A stretch of 8,421 bases of DNA, taken from contig JAJZVS010000161.1 in assembly GCA_021845555.1 (NCBI GenBank), positions 1 to 8,421 of the forward strand, written 5' to 3'. Shown here one piece after another: positions 1 to 5,915 of the stretch. Numbering within the stretch: position 1 is the first letter of the stretch; every line of letters begins with the position of its first letter. The DNA is from Pseudomonadota bacterium. Lineage in GTDB: Bacteria; Pseudomonadota; Alphaproteobacteria; Acetobacterales; Acetobacteraceae. Made by a program: the position numbers and the translations under genes. The notes beneath the pieces were generated by a model. The model had not been told where the DNA came from and did not search any database. It saw only the letters and a list, made by a program, of their open reading frames with translations.

Positions 1-525
1 GGTACCCCCCTGGGCACGCCCTCCGCCGCCGGCGCCAATCTGCTGTTCCTGCGCGAGGAGGAGATCCGCCTGGCGCAGGATCTGCTGTTCTTCGCCTACC
101 GCGCCTTCACCAACGCCGCGGATGTGATCCTGGACGAGCTCGGCCTCGGCCGGGCGCATCATCGCGCGCTGCATTTCATCGGCCGCCATCCCGGCATCAC
201 CGTCTCCGACCTGCTCGGGCTGCTGCGCATCACCAAGCAGAGCCTCGCGCGGGTGCTGAGCGAGCTGGTCGCGCGCGGCTATGTCGCGCAGGAGCCGGGC
301 CGCGCCGACCGCCGCCAGCGCCTGCTGACGCTGACGCCGGAGGGCATGGCGCTGGAACGCCGGCTGTTCGAACGCCAGCGGGACCGGCTGTCGGCGGCCT
401 ATCGCGATGCTGGCGCCGCCTCGGTGGACGGGTTCCGCCGGGTGATGCGCGCGATCATGGACGATGCGGCGCGCAGCTACCTCGACCGCGCGGAGGCTTC
501 CGGCCGCGCCGCCCGCCCTCGATAG
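1..525 (+). CDS. petP: MarR-family transcriptional regulator, PetP-like (5' end outside window)
   Basis: A DNA-binding regulator of the MarR winged-helix family. The frame is open from base 1 and gives 174 residues. The GTG at 124 is internal, because the residues before it (FLREEEIRLAQDLLFFAYRAFTN) form the first dimerisation helix expected in this family. The true start therefore lies just left of the window; 174 residues is already near full family length. The helix-turn-helix covers about fragment residues 65-95 (ITVSDLLGLLRITKQSLARV), followed by the wing with the typical DRRQRLLTLTPEG signature. The GRAHHRALHFIGRHPGITV stretch resembles PetP of alphaproteobacteria, which in Rhodobacter capsulatus is cotranscribed with petR and affects cytochrome bc1/c2 expression. 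A response regulator follows 10 bases after the stop, matching that arrangement. The MarR assignment is firm; the PetP name rests on remembered similarity and gene order. No promoter is visible because the upstream region is missing. Confidence 0.9.
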   Translation, partial: GTPLGTPSAAGANLLFLREEEIRLAQDLLFFAYRAFTNAADVILDELGLGRAHHRALHFIGRHPGITVSDLLGLLRITKQSLARVLSELVARGYVAQEPGRADRRQRLLTLTPEGMALERRLFERQRDRLSAAYRDAGAASVDGFRRVMRAIMDDAARSYLDRAEASGRAARPR

Positions 526-535
526 CGGGACCCCG

Positions 536-1264
536 ATGGCCGAGGACGCACCGCCGCCGGAGCCGCCGCCGGAGCCGCATATCCTGGTGGTGGACGACGA
601 TTCCCGCCTGCGCGCGCTGCTGTCGCGCTACCTGGGCGAGCGCGGCTTTCGCGTCACCACTGCCGCCTCCGCCGCCGAGGCGCGCGCGACGCTGCGCTCG
701 GTCAGCCCCGATCTGCTGGTGCTGGACGTGATGATGCCGGGCGAATCCGGTCTCGATCTGACCGCCGCGCTGCGCCGCGAGCAGGGCGACGAGGTGCCGG
801 TGCTGCTGCTGACCGCGCGCGGCGCGCCGGAGGACCGTATCGCCGGATTCGAAGCCGGCGCCGACGACTACCTCCCCAAGCCGTTCGAGCCGCTGGAACT
901 GGTGCTGCGGATCAAGGCGCTGCTGCGCCGCACCATCGCCGCCGTTCCCTCGGGCGGGGCGGGAACGCCGGTGCCGCTCGGCGCGGTGGTGTTCGATCCC
1001 GCGCGCGCCGAGTTGCGCGGCCCGGCGGGACCCGTGCGCCTGACCGGCGGGGAGGCGGCGCTGCTGGCCGCGCTCGCGCGCCAGCCGAACGAGGTGCTCT
1101 CCCGCGAGGCGCTGGCCGCCGCACTCGGGATGGACGAGACCGGCGAACGGGCGATCGACGTGCAGGTGACGCGCCTGCGCCGCAAGATCGAGGTCGATCC
1201 GCACGAGCCGCGCTTCCTGCACACCGTGCGCGGGCGCGGCTACGTGCTGAAGCCGGGGATCTGA
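536..1264 (+). CDS. petR: OmpR/PhoB-family response regulator, PetR-like
   Basis: A two-component response regulator of 242 residues that should bind DNA when phosphorylated. After a proline/glutamate-rich N-terminus the receiver domain runs from about 15 to 130. It has the acidic cluster D20-D22, the phospho-acceptor D64 (LVLDVMMPGESG), T93 in LLLTARG, and K115 in the YLPKPFEP segment. A winged-helix output domain covers about 146-240, with the recognition-helix region ERAIDVQVTRLRRKIE and the terminal hairpin VRGRGYVLKP. The ATG at 536 is chosen because it leaves a short head before the receiver domain and starts 10 bases after the MarR gene. An upstream in-frame start at 464 would overlap that gene by about 60 bases and add no conserved sequence. 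The stop overlaps the kinase start by one base (TGATG), so the two are very likely translationally coupled. PetR of Rhodobacter capsulatus is needed for cytochrome bc1/c2 expression; whether this protein has the same targets is inference. Confidence 0.93.
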   Translation: MAEDAPPPEPPPEPHILVVDDDSRLRALLSRYLGERGFRVTTAASAAEARATLRSVSPDLLVLDVMMPGESGLDLTAALRREQGDEVPVLLLTARGAPEDRIAGFEAGADDYLPKPFEPLELVLRIKALLRRTIAAVPSGGAGTPVPLGAVVFDPARAELRGPAGPVRLTGGEAALLAALARQPNEVLSREALAAALGMDETGERAIDVQVTRLRRKIEVDPHEPRFLHTVRGRGYVLKPGI

Positions 1265-2598
1265 TGGGCCTGCCGCTGCCCTTCGCCCGCGCGGTGAAGC
1301 GGGTCCTGCCGCGCTCGCTGCTCGGGCGCTCGTTGCTGATGATCCTGGTGCCGCTGGTGCTGCTGCAGCTGGTGGCGCTGCAAATCTATTACGGCAGCCA
1401 TCTGAACCTGGTGTATCGCCGGCTGTCGGACAGCCTGGCCGGGGAGATCAACTTCACCCTGGCGCTGATGCGCCGCTATCCGGGGGCGGAGAATCGCGCC
1501 TGGATCATTCCGCTGGCGCAGAACGAATTCGATATCGCGATGCGGCTCGAGCCCGGCGCGGTGCTGCATCGCACCGGCTCCCGGGTGAACGTCCTCGGCC
1601 CGATGGACGACGACCTGGAGACGGCGCTGCGCCAACGGCTGACCGAGCGCTTCAGCATGGATTGGACCTACGAGAGCGGCGCGGTGCTGATCCGCGTGCA
1701 GCAGCCGGACGGCGTGCTGGACATCCTGGCGCCGCGCAAACGGGTGGATCTCGGCACCATCTGGCTGTTCGTCGGCTGGATGGTCGGCACCGCTTTGCTG
1801 CTGTTCGGGATCGCCGCGCTGTTCATGCGCAACCAGGTGCGCGGCATCCGCCGGCTGGCCGATGCGGTGGAGGCGTTCGGGATCGGCCGCGATCCCGGGC
1901 CGGTCCGGCCGGAGGGCGCGGTGGAGGTCCGCCGCGCCGCCACCGCGTTCAACCGCATGCAGGAACGCATCCGCCGCTTCCTCGCCCAGCGCACCGAAAT
2001 GCTGGCCGGCGTGTCGCACGATCTGCGTACGCCGCTCACCCGCATGCGTCTGGCGCTGGCGATGCTGCCGGCGCGGGCCGAAATGGCCGCCGACGTCGCC
2101 GAACTCACCGCCGATGTGGAGGAGATGGAGCGGATGGTCGAGGCCTACCTGGCCTTCGCGCGCGGGGAGGGGGCGGAGCAGGCCGAGCCCGTCAACCTGT
2201 CGGCGGTGCTGGAGGAGGTGGCGGCCGGCGCGCGCCGGGCCGGGGCGGTGGTGCGGCTCGACGTGCCGGAGGACCTCACGCTGCGGCTGCGCGCCGACGC
2301 GGTGCGCCGGGCGATCACCAATCTGGTGGATAACGCGCGCCGCCACGCGCATCTTGTGGTGCTGACGGCGGCGCCGGCGGGGTCGCGCGGGGTACAGGTG
2401 ACGGTCGATGACGACGGGCCGGGCATCCCGCCCGAACGGCGGGAAAGCGTGTTCCGCCCGTTCGAGAGCGATGCCGCCGGCGGCACCGGCCTCGGCCTGA
2501 CGATCGCGCGCGACATCGTGCGTGCGCATGGCGGGGAGATCGTGCTGGAGGACAGCCCGCTGGGCGGGCTGCGCGCGCGGATCCGGCTGCCGGTGTAA
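1264..2598 (+). CDS. EnvZ-like transmembrane sensor histidine kinase
   Basis: Inner-membrane sensor kinase of 444 residues, the likely partner of the response regulator immediately upstream. Segments in order: a basic cytoplasmic start, a first membrane helix at about 24-43, a periplasmic sensor region of roughly 120 residues (44-163) with no recognised fold, a second membrane helix at about 166-188, and a HAMP linker at about 189-241. The dimerisation/phosphotransfer helix carries H252 in VSHDLRTPLTRMRL. The ATP-binding domain has N357 in the N box (TNLVDNAR), the G1 box D382-G387 (DDDGPG) and the G2 box GTGLGL at 407-412. All kinase boxes are intact, and the histidine is followed by D, as is usual for bifunctional EnvZ-type kinases. 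The periplasmic region is the part that would define the signal, and nothing in it identifies a ligand. It is the last gene of the operon, ending three bases before a strong hairpin. Start ATG at 1264 overlaps the regulator stop; GGGGA lies a few bases upstream as a weak SD. Confidence 0.93.
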   Translation: MGLPLPFARAVKRVLPRSLLGRSLLMILVPLVLLQLVALQIYYGSHLNLVYRRLSDSLAGEINFTLALMRRYPGAENRAWIIPLAQNEFDIAMRLEPGAVLHRTGSRVNVLGPMDDDLETALRQRLTERFSMDWTYESGAVLIRVQQPDGVLDILAPRKRVDLGTIWLFVGWMVGTALLLFGIAALFMRNQVRGIRRLADAVEAFGIGRDPGPVRPEGAVEVRRAATAFNRMQERIRRFLAQRTEMLAGVSHDLRTPLTRMRLALAMLPARAEMAADVAELTADVEEMERMVEAYLAFARGEGAEQAEPVNLSAVLEEVAAGARRAGAVVRLDVPEDLTLRLRADAVRRAITNLVDNARRHAHLVVLTAAPAGSRGVQVTVDDDGPGIPPERRESVFRPFESDAAGGTGLGLTIARDIVRAHGGEIVLEDSPLGGLRARIRLPV

Positions 2599-2600
2599 GA

Positions 2601-2644
2601 CCTGCTTGCGGGATGGCGGAGTCTTCGGCCATTCCGCAAGCGGG
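2601..2644 (+). terminator. Hairpin after kinase gene, probable terminator without U tract
   Basis: An imperfect inverted repeat starting three bases after the kinase stop. Bases 2601-2617 pair with 2628-2644 to give 17 pairs, two of them G-T, around a 10-base loop (GGAGTCTTCG). The core arms GCTTGCGG and CCGCAAGC are perfect. There is no T run downstream, so it is not a textbook intrinsic terminator. Position between convergent genes and stem strength favour termination or mRNA 3'-end protection; this role is inferred. Confidence 0.6.
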
Positions 2645-2678
2645 CGCGGTCAGGAAAATGCCAGGTAACGCCTGGAGA

Positions 2679-2716
2679 GCGGCCATTTTATTGCGATATC
2701 GCAATAAAATGGCCGC
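2679..2716. repeat. Perfect 38-bp palindrome with AT-rich core
   Basis: Bases 2679-2716 are identical to their own reverse complement, centred between 2697 and 2698. The core is TATTGCGATATCGCAATA inside ATTTT/AAAAT arms, capped by GCGGCC/GGCCGC. Beyond a three-base interruption (2717-2719) the arms continue as GGAGA (2674-2678) and TCTCC (2720-2724). The 26-base core has only six G/C bases, in sharp contrast to its surroundings. It lies in the 138-base gap between the convergent kinase and minus-strand genes, where a bidirectional terminator is expected. A dimeric regulator's binding site is the alternative. I do not match it to a known operator. Confidence 0.8.
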
Positions 2717-2736
2717 GCGTCTCCCCGGGCCCCGGC

Positions 2737-3444
2737 TCAGCTTTCCGGAATCGGCTTGCCCATGCGCAGCAGGAAATGCAGATCGGCCCGGCGCGGCGGG
2801 TGCCAGCGGCGCCGGCGCGGACGCGGCGCGCGCGGCGGACGTGGGGGTTTCGGCGGGCGCGGCGGCAGGAGTTCGGCCGGCAGCGCCACGCCGAGCATCC
2901 GGCAGAGCGGGTGCAGCAGCCGCACCAGCATCGGCGAGTCCTGGAGCAGGGCCTGCGTCTCCGGCTGGGCGAGCATGTCGCGCAACTGGGACGCGCGGCC
3001 GGCGATCTCGGCGCTCAGCCCGGTCAGCCAGCCGGCCCGGCCGGGCAGGCGCGGGGCGCGCGGGGCGCGCGCGTCGGGTTCGGGCCGGGCGGCAGCGGCG
3101 GGTGGGACCGCGGCGGCGTCCTGCGGGATGTCCCGCGGCGCCGTCTGTGTGAGCTCCGTCGCCGCTGCCGCGGCGCCCTCCGGGCGCGGCGCCGGCTTGC
3201 GGCGCGGCGGCGGGTCCTTCCCGTAGGCGGCCCGGTAGGCGAGCAGCGTGGCCACCGCCTGCATCATCTTGCCCAGCCGCCGGTGCAGCCGCAGCACCAG
3301 CGGCGCCGCGAGCACACGGCGTGGGCGCAGCACCAGCGGCGCGCCCGGCGGCACCGGGCCGGCGACAAAGCCGAGGGCCGCGCGCAGCGCCACCATGATC
3401 CCGGCGAAGCTGAGCGCAAAAATCGAGGGCGGGGCGTCGGTCAC
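2737..3444 (-). CDS. Hypothetical proline/arginine-rich protein
   Basis: Unrecognised protein of 235 residues if translation starts at the GTG at 3444-3442. An ATG at 3396-3394 (residue 17) is a possible alternative, giving 219 residues; neither has a clear SD. The frame is open much further upstream, but that part runs antisense to the oxidoreductase gene and through repeats, so it is excluded. An N-terminal hydrophobic stretch (about 8-29, with one arginine at 21) could touch the membrane. Next come a basic/leucine-rich segment (35-76), a low-complexity Ala/Pro linker (77-133), and a helical, more complex segment (138-190) including LRDMLAQPETQALLQDSPML and LLHPLCRMLGVALP. A very basic Pro/Arg tract (193-219) then leads to the tail ADLHFLLRMGKPIPES. 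Codons in the 138-190 segment end almost entirely in G or C, as in neighbouring genes, and its composition is protein-like, whereas the overlapping frames give His/Gln/Arg-rich shadow translations. The gene is convergent with the kinase and divergent from the oxidoreductase. No function is proposed. Confidence 0.65.
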   Translation of the reverse strand: MTDAPPSIFALSFAGIMVALRAALGFVAGPVPPGAPLVLRPRRVLAAPLVLRLHRRLGKMMQAVATLLAYRAAYGKDPPPRRKPAPRPEGAAAAATELTQTAPRDIPQDAAAVPPAAAARPEPDARAPRAPRLPGRAGWLTGLSAEIAGRASQLRDMLAQPETQALLQDSPMLVRLLHPLCRMLGVALPAELLPPRPPKPPRPPRAPRPRRRRWHPPRRADLHFLLRMGKPIPES

Positions 3445-3453
3445 CGCGGCATC

Positions 3454-3470
3454 TAAGCAGGAAATGCTTA
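3454..3470. repeat. Small inverted repeat upstream of the hypothetical gene
   Basis: TAAGCA (3454-3459) and TGCTTA (3465-3470) are perfect complements around the five bases GGAAA. The element lies nine bases upstream of the candidate GTG start at 3444 on the minus strand, in one of the few AT-richer patches here. It could be an operator or a 5'-leader hairpin. At six bases per arm, chance occurrence is quite possible. Confidence 0.45.
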
Positions 3471-3600
3471 ACGAGGGGTGAAGCCGCCGTTCGCACGGCC
3501 TGCCCCGGCGCGGGCGCGGTCCTGGCCCCGCCGGCAGCCTTATACCAGCGGCCCGAATGCGTGACCCATCGGAAATCGGCCGGGCCGCCGGTCCGGGTTT

Positions 3601-3696
3601 GGTTTCGCGCGTGGCCGCCCCACTAACCCCCAGGGGCAACCCCCAGGGGCACAACCCCCAGGGGCAACCCCCAGGGGCAAGCCCACGCGCGAGACC
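3601..3696. repeat. 14-bp inverted repeat enclosing the tandem repeat block
   Basis: GGTTTCGCGCGTGG at 3601-3614 pairs with CCACGCGCGAGACC at 3683-3696: 13 Watson-Crick pairs plus one T-G pair at the fourth position. The 68-base interval between the arms contains the four 13-bp units. Folded as single strand or RNA it would give a long stem with several small hairpins at its tip. The symmetry suggests one composite element and not two unrelated repeats. Confidence 0.7.
3625..3678. repeat. Four 13-bp tandem units AACCCCCAGGGGC
   Basis: Identical copies lie at 3625-3637, 3638-3650, 3653-3665 and 3666-3678, with two extra bases (AC) between the second and third. Each unit contains CCCC-A-GGGG, so it is itself a near-palindrome. 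Both strands therefore carry four regularly spaced G runs: GGGG on plus and GGGGG on minus. Identical copies imply recent slippage or duplication. Confidence 0.9.
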
Positions 3697-3720
3697 GGTC
3701 GGGCCTGCGGGCCGCCGGTA

Positions 3721-3754
3721 TGACCCGGCGCGATCCGGTGAGAACGCCGGGTCA
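3721..3754. repeat. 10-bp perfect inverted repeat upstream of the oxidoreductase
   Basis: TGACCCGGCG (3721-3730) and CGCCGGGTCA (3745-3754) are exact reverse complements separated by 14 bases. The element ends 86 bases before the oxidoreductase ATG. A two-site operator or a transcript hairpin are both possible; no T run follows, so an ordinary terminator is less likely. Confidence 0.6.
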
Positions 3755-3840
3755 GGCGGCGCAGCGGCGGGTTTCCCCGGCCGGCCGCGTTCGTTCCGGC
3801 GCTTGACAGGCCCCCCGCGCCGGCGCACGGCCGCCGCGGT

Positions 3841-5028
3841 ATGGATACCACCGATGTCGTCATCCTCGGCGCCGGCGCCGCCGGCCTGATGTGCGCGCTC
3901 ACCGCCGGGCGGCGCGGGCGGCGCGTGGTGGTGCTGGACCACGCGCGCCAGGCCGGCGAGAAGATCCTGATTTCCGGCGGCGGGCGCTGCAACTTCACCA
4001 ATCTGCACTGCCGGGCGGAGCGGTTCCTGTCGGCCAATCCGCACTTCGCCCGCTCCGCGCTCGCCCGCTACACGCCGCGCGATTTCCTCGACATGGTGGC
4101 GCGACACCGTATCGCCTGGCACGAAAAGACCCTGGGACAATTGTTCTGCGACGGCCCGGCGCGGCAGATCGTGGCGATGCTGCTGGCGGAATGTGCCGCC
4201 GCCGGCGTGGACATCCGGTTGCAACAGCGGATCGGCGCGGTCTCGCGCGCCGACCGGTTCCGGGTGGAAACGGACGCCGGGGCGATCGACGCCGCCTCCC
4301 TGGTGCTGGCGACCGGCGGGCTGTCGATCCCGAAACTCGGGGCCAGCGGATTGTCGCACGACCTGGCGCGGCGCTTCGGCCTTCCGCTGACCGAGATCCG
4401 CCCCGGCCTGGTGCCGCTGCTGCTGGGCGGGGCGGAGCTCGCCCGGATGTCCGGCCTGGCCGGGGTGTCGGCCAGCGTGGGGGCGAGCAGCGTGGGCGCG
4501 AGCAGTAACGGGGTGCGGTTCGACGAGGGCATGGTGGTCACGCATCGCGGCCTGTCGGGCCCCGCCATCCTGCAGATTTCCTCGTTCTGGCGCGCGGGCG
4601 CGGCGGTGCGGATCGATCTGTTGCCCGGTGCGGCCGAAGGATTCCTGCGCGCGCGCAAACGGGCGCGCCCGAAAGCGGGGCTGCGCGCCGTGCTGGGCGA
4701 AATGCTGCCGCAACGCCTCGCCGATGCGTTCCTGCCGGCCGGTGCGCCCGGGCGCCCGATCGGGGAGGTGGCGGATCGCGATCTCGCCACGCTGGAGGCG
4801 GCGTTGCGCGCCTGGCAGGTGCATCCGGTCGGCACCGAAGGCTATGCCAAGGCCGAAGTCACGCTGGGCGGCATCGCCACCTCGGGGTTATCGCAACGAA
4901 CGATGCAGGCCGATGCAGTGCCCGGCCTGTTCGCGATCGGCGAGGCGGTGGACGTGACCGGCTGGCTGGGCGGCTACAATTTCCAATGGGCCTGGGCCAG
5001 CGGTTTCGTCGCCGGCGAGGTTGCGTGA
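3841..5028 (+). CDS. NAD(P)/FAD-dependent oxidoreductase, BaiN/YhiN/HI0933 family
   Basis: A flavoprotein of 395 residues, normal for the family. The N-terminus begins directly with the Rossmann FAD-binding strand and GAGAAG loop (VVILGAGAAG, residues 6-15), followed by the family hallmark GEKILISGGGRCNFTN (39-54). A second dinucleotide-type motif, VLATGGLSIPKLGASG, spans 155-170. The THRGLSGPAILQISS motif covers 234-248, and the C-terminal FAD-contact block GLFAIGEAVDVTGWLGGYNFQWAWASG covers 362-388. These together are diagnostic. The ATG at 3841 places the FAD loop at the usual distance from the start. No SD precedes it, so translation may be leaderless or weak. Clostridial BaiN has been linked to bile-acid reduction, but most bacterial members have no established substrate, and no bile-acid role is implied here. 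Residues 213-222 hold a direct VGASS-VGASS duplication just before the family's RFDEGMVVTHRG block. The gene ends 17 bases before the convergent korB stop, with no hairpin evident between them. Confidence 0.93.
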   Translation: MDTTDVVILGAGAAGLMCALTAGRRGRRVVVLDHARQAGEKILISGGGRCNFTNLHCRAERFLSANPHFARSALARYTPRDFLDMVARHRIAWHEKTLGQLFCDGPARQIVAMLLAECAAAGVDIRLQQRIGAVSRADRFRVETDAGAIDAASLVLATGGLSIPKLGASGLSHDLARRFGLPLTEIRPGLVPLLLGGAELARMSGLAGVSASVGASSVGASSNGVRFDEGMVVTHRGLSGPAILQISSFWRAGAAVRIDLLPGAAEGFLRARKRARPKAGLRAVLGEMLPQRLADAFLPAGAPGRPIGEVADRDLATLEAALRAWQVHPVGTEGYAKAEVTLGGIATSGLSQRTMQADAVPGLFAIGEAVDVTGWLGGYNFQWAWASGFVAGEVA

Positions 5029-5045
5029 TGGTCCTCCGCTCGCCG

Positions 5046-5915
5046 CTACGCCTGCCCCCGATCCGCGACCGCCGCCATTTCCCCGCCCCGCACCGCGAAC
5101 CCCGCCGCGAAATCCTCCGCCGTCAGGTCCGAAGTGTGCGCCGGCAGGAACGGCGCCCGGTCGGCCTGGTACAGGATCCCGGTGGTGAACCCGTCGTCGC
5201 CCGCGTAGCGCGCCAGCGCCTCCGCGGGATCGCTTGCCGGTGGCGCATCGGACGCATGCACCACGCTTTTCCAGCCGCGCTGCTCCGGGCGGAACGTCAC
5301 GCAGGGGCTCAGCACATGGATTACCGAGAACCCCGGATGCGCGATCCCGGCCAGGATCAGCGCGGCCAGTTCGTTCGGCTTGCCGGCGAACCCGCGGGCG
5401 AAGAAATTCACCCCCGACGCCAGCGCCAGATGCAGCGGCGCAACCGGCGAAACCCCGGTGCCGTGCGGCGTCAGCTTGCTCTCGCACCATTCCGGCGCCG
5501 TGGTGGGGGAGGCCTGGCCCTTGGTCATGCCATAGACCTGGTTGTCCATCAGCACGTAGGTCATATCGACATTGCGCCGGCAGGCGTGGAGGAAATGGTT
5601 GCCGCCGATCGACAGCCCGTCGCCGTCGCCGCCCGCCGCGATCACCGTCAGGTCGGGATTGGCGAGCTTCACCCCCGCCGCCACCGCCAGCGCGCGCCCG
5701 TGCACCCCGTGCAGCCCATAGACCCGCGTATAGGCGGGAATGCGCGAGGAGCAGCCGATGCCGGAGATCAGCGCAACCTGCTCGCGCGGCCGGGCGAGTT
5801 CGGCCAGCGCCTTGGTCAGCGCGGTCAGCACCGAGAAATCGCCGCAGCCGGGGCACCAGATCGGCTTGGTATCGGATTTGAAGTCGCTCGCGGTCAAAAC
5901 GGCCATGTCGTTCAT
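5046..5915 (-). CDS. korB: 2-oxoacid (2-oxoglutarate):ferredoxin oxidoreductase, beta subunit
   Basis: Thiamine-diphosphate and [4Fe-4S]-binding subunit of 289 residues. Together with KorA it would convert 2-oxoglutarate and CoA to succinyl-CoA and CO2 while reducing ferredoxin. Cluster ligands can be assigned by family position to C21 and C24 (WCPGCGDF), C55 (GIGCSSR) and C205 (LSPCVTF). The thiamine-diphosphate/Mg site is the GDGDGLSIGGNHF block (96-108) plus MDNQVYGMTKGQASPTT (123-139). The start is the ATG at 5915-5913, which overlaps the korA stop as ATGA; GGGAGA lies about ten bases upstream as its SD. An in-frame ATG 15 bases earlier would only add MGERA inside korA and is rejected. 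The TKGQASPTT segment and overall length fit the two-subunit Kor type; substrate preference for 2-oxoglutarate over other 2-oxoacids is inferred from resemblance. The gene is convergent with the flavoprotein gene, with 17 bases between stops. Confidence 0.93.
   Translation of the reverse strand: MNDMAVLTASDFKSDTKPIWCPGCGDFSVLTALTKALAELARPREQVALISGIGCSSRIPAYTRVYGLHGVHGRALAVAAGVKLANPDLTVIAAGGDGDGLSIGGNHFLHACRRNVDMTYVLMDNQVYGMTKGQASPTTAPEWCESKLTPHGTGVSPVAPLHLALASGVNFFARGFAGKPNELAALILAGIAHPGFSVIHVLSPCVTFRPEQRGWKSVVHASDAPPASDPAEALARYAGDDGFTTGILYQADRAPFLPAHTSDLTAEDFAAGFAVRGGEMAAVADRGQA

Larger units (their letters stand above)
3445..3840. other. Divergent intergenic region, repeat-rich, no gene
   Basis: A 396-base gap between the starts of the minus-strand hypothetical protein and the plus-strand oxidoreductase. 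From left to right it holds a small inverted repeat (3454-3470), a GC-rich stretch without clear signals (3471-3600), a 14-bp inverted repeat enclosing four 13-bp tandem units (3601-3696), a 12-bp direct repeat CGGGCCGCCGGT at 3581-3592 and 3708-3719, and a 10-bp inverted repeat (3721-3754). TTGACA occurs at 3803-3808, but no acceptable -10 sits 16-18 bases further on. Several frames stay open across the region, but their translations are low-complexity, and the longer ones run into or antisense to flanking genes. At least one promoter is expected here because both flanking genes start from it. Confidence 0.75.

Noticed and set aside
1..6. GGTACC (KpnI site) at the very start as a sign of a cloning junction
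   Set aside because: The MarR reading frame is continuous through it with sensible protein sequence, so a chance site at an arbitrary window edge is enough.
464..535. Earlier in-frame start for the response regulator
   Set aside because: It would overlap the MarR gene by about 60 bases and add residues outside the receiver fold.
455..1222. Long minus-strand open frames opposite the response regulator
   Set aside because: Their translations are rich in His, Gln and Arg with no domain, as expected from reading a GC-rich gene antisense; the plus strand holds a complete OmpR-type protein.
1240..2529. 429-residue minus-strand frame opposite the histidine kinase
   Set aside because: Composition (repeated His/Gln/Arg/Ala) is typical antisense shadow, and the plus strand contains every kinase motif in order.
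2776..3456. 226-residue plus-strand frame opposite the hypothetical gene
   Set aside because: Low-complexity Arg/Gly/His/Gln translation. The minus frame has G/C-ending codons and a complex helical segment, so it is preferred; a 393-residue minus frame from 3496 is rejected for the same reason and also runs into the kinase gene.
3625..3678. CRISPR-like array
   Set aside because: Units are 13 bp and directly adjacent, with no unique spacers and no cas gene nearby.
3803..3808. TTGACA as the -35 of a promoter for the flavoprotein gene
   Set aside because: The hexamer is a perfect match, but the sequence 17 bases further on is CACGGC and no alternative -10 lies in range before the ATG at 3841.
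3557..3889. 110-residue plus-strand frame across the tandem repeats
   Set aside because: It only translates the repeats into Pro/Gln/Gly-rich sequence and overlaps the flavoprotein start in another frame.
3445..4824. Upstream extension of the hypothetical protein to 695 residues
   Set aside because: The extension runs antisense to the well-supported flavoprotein gene and translates the tandem repeats; it shows no conserved motif.
5029..5045. Terminator between the convergent flavoprotein and korB genes
   Set aside because: Only 17 bases separate the stops and no inverted repeat is visible there.
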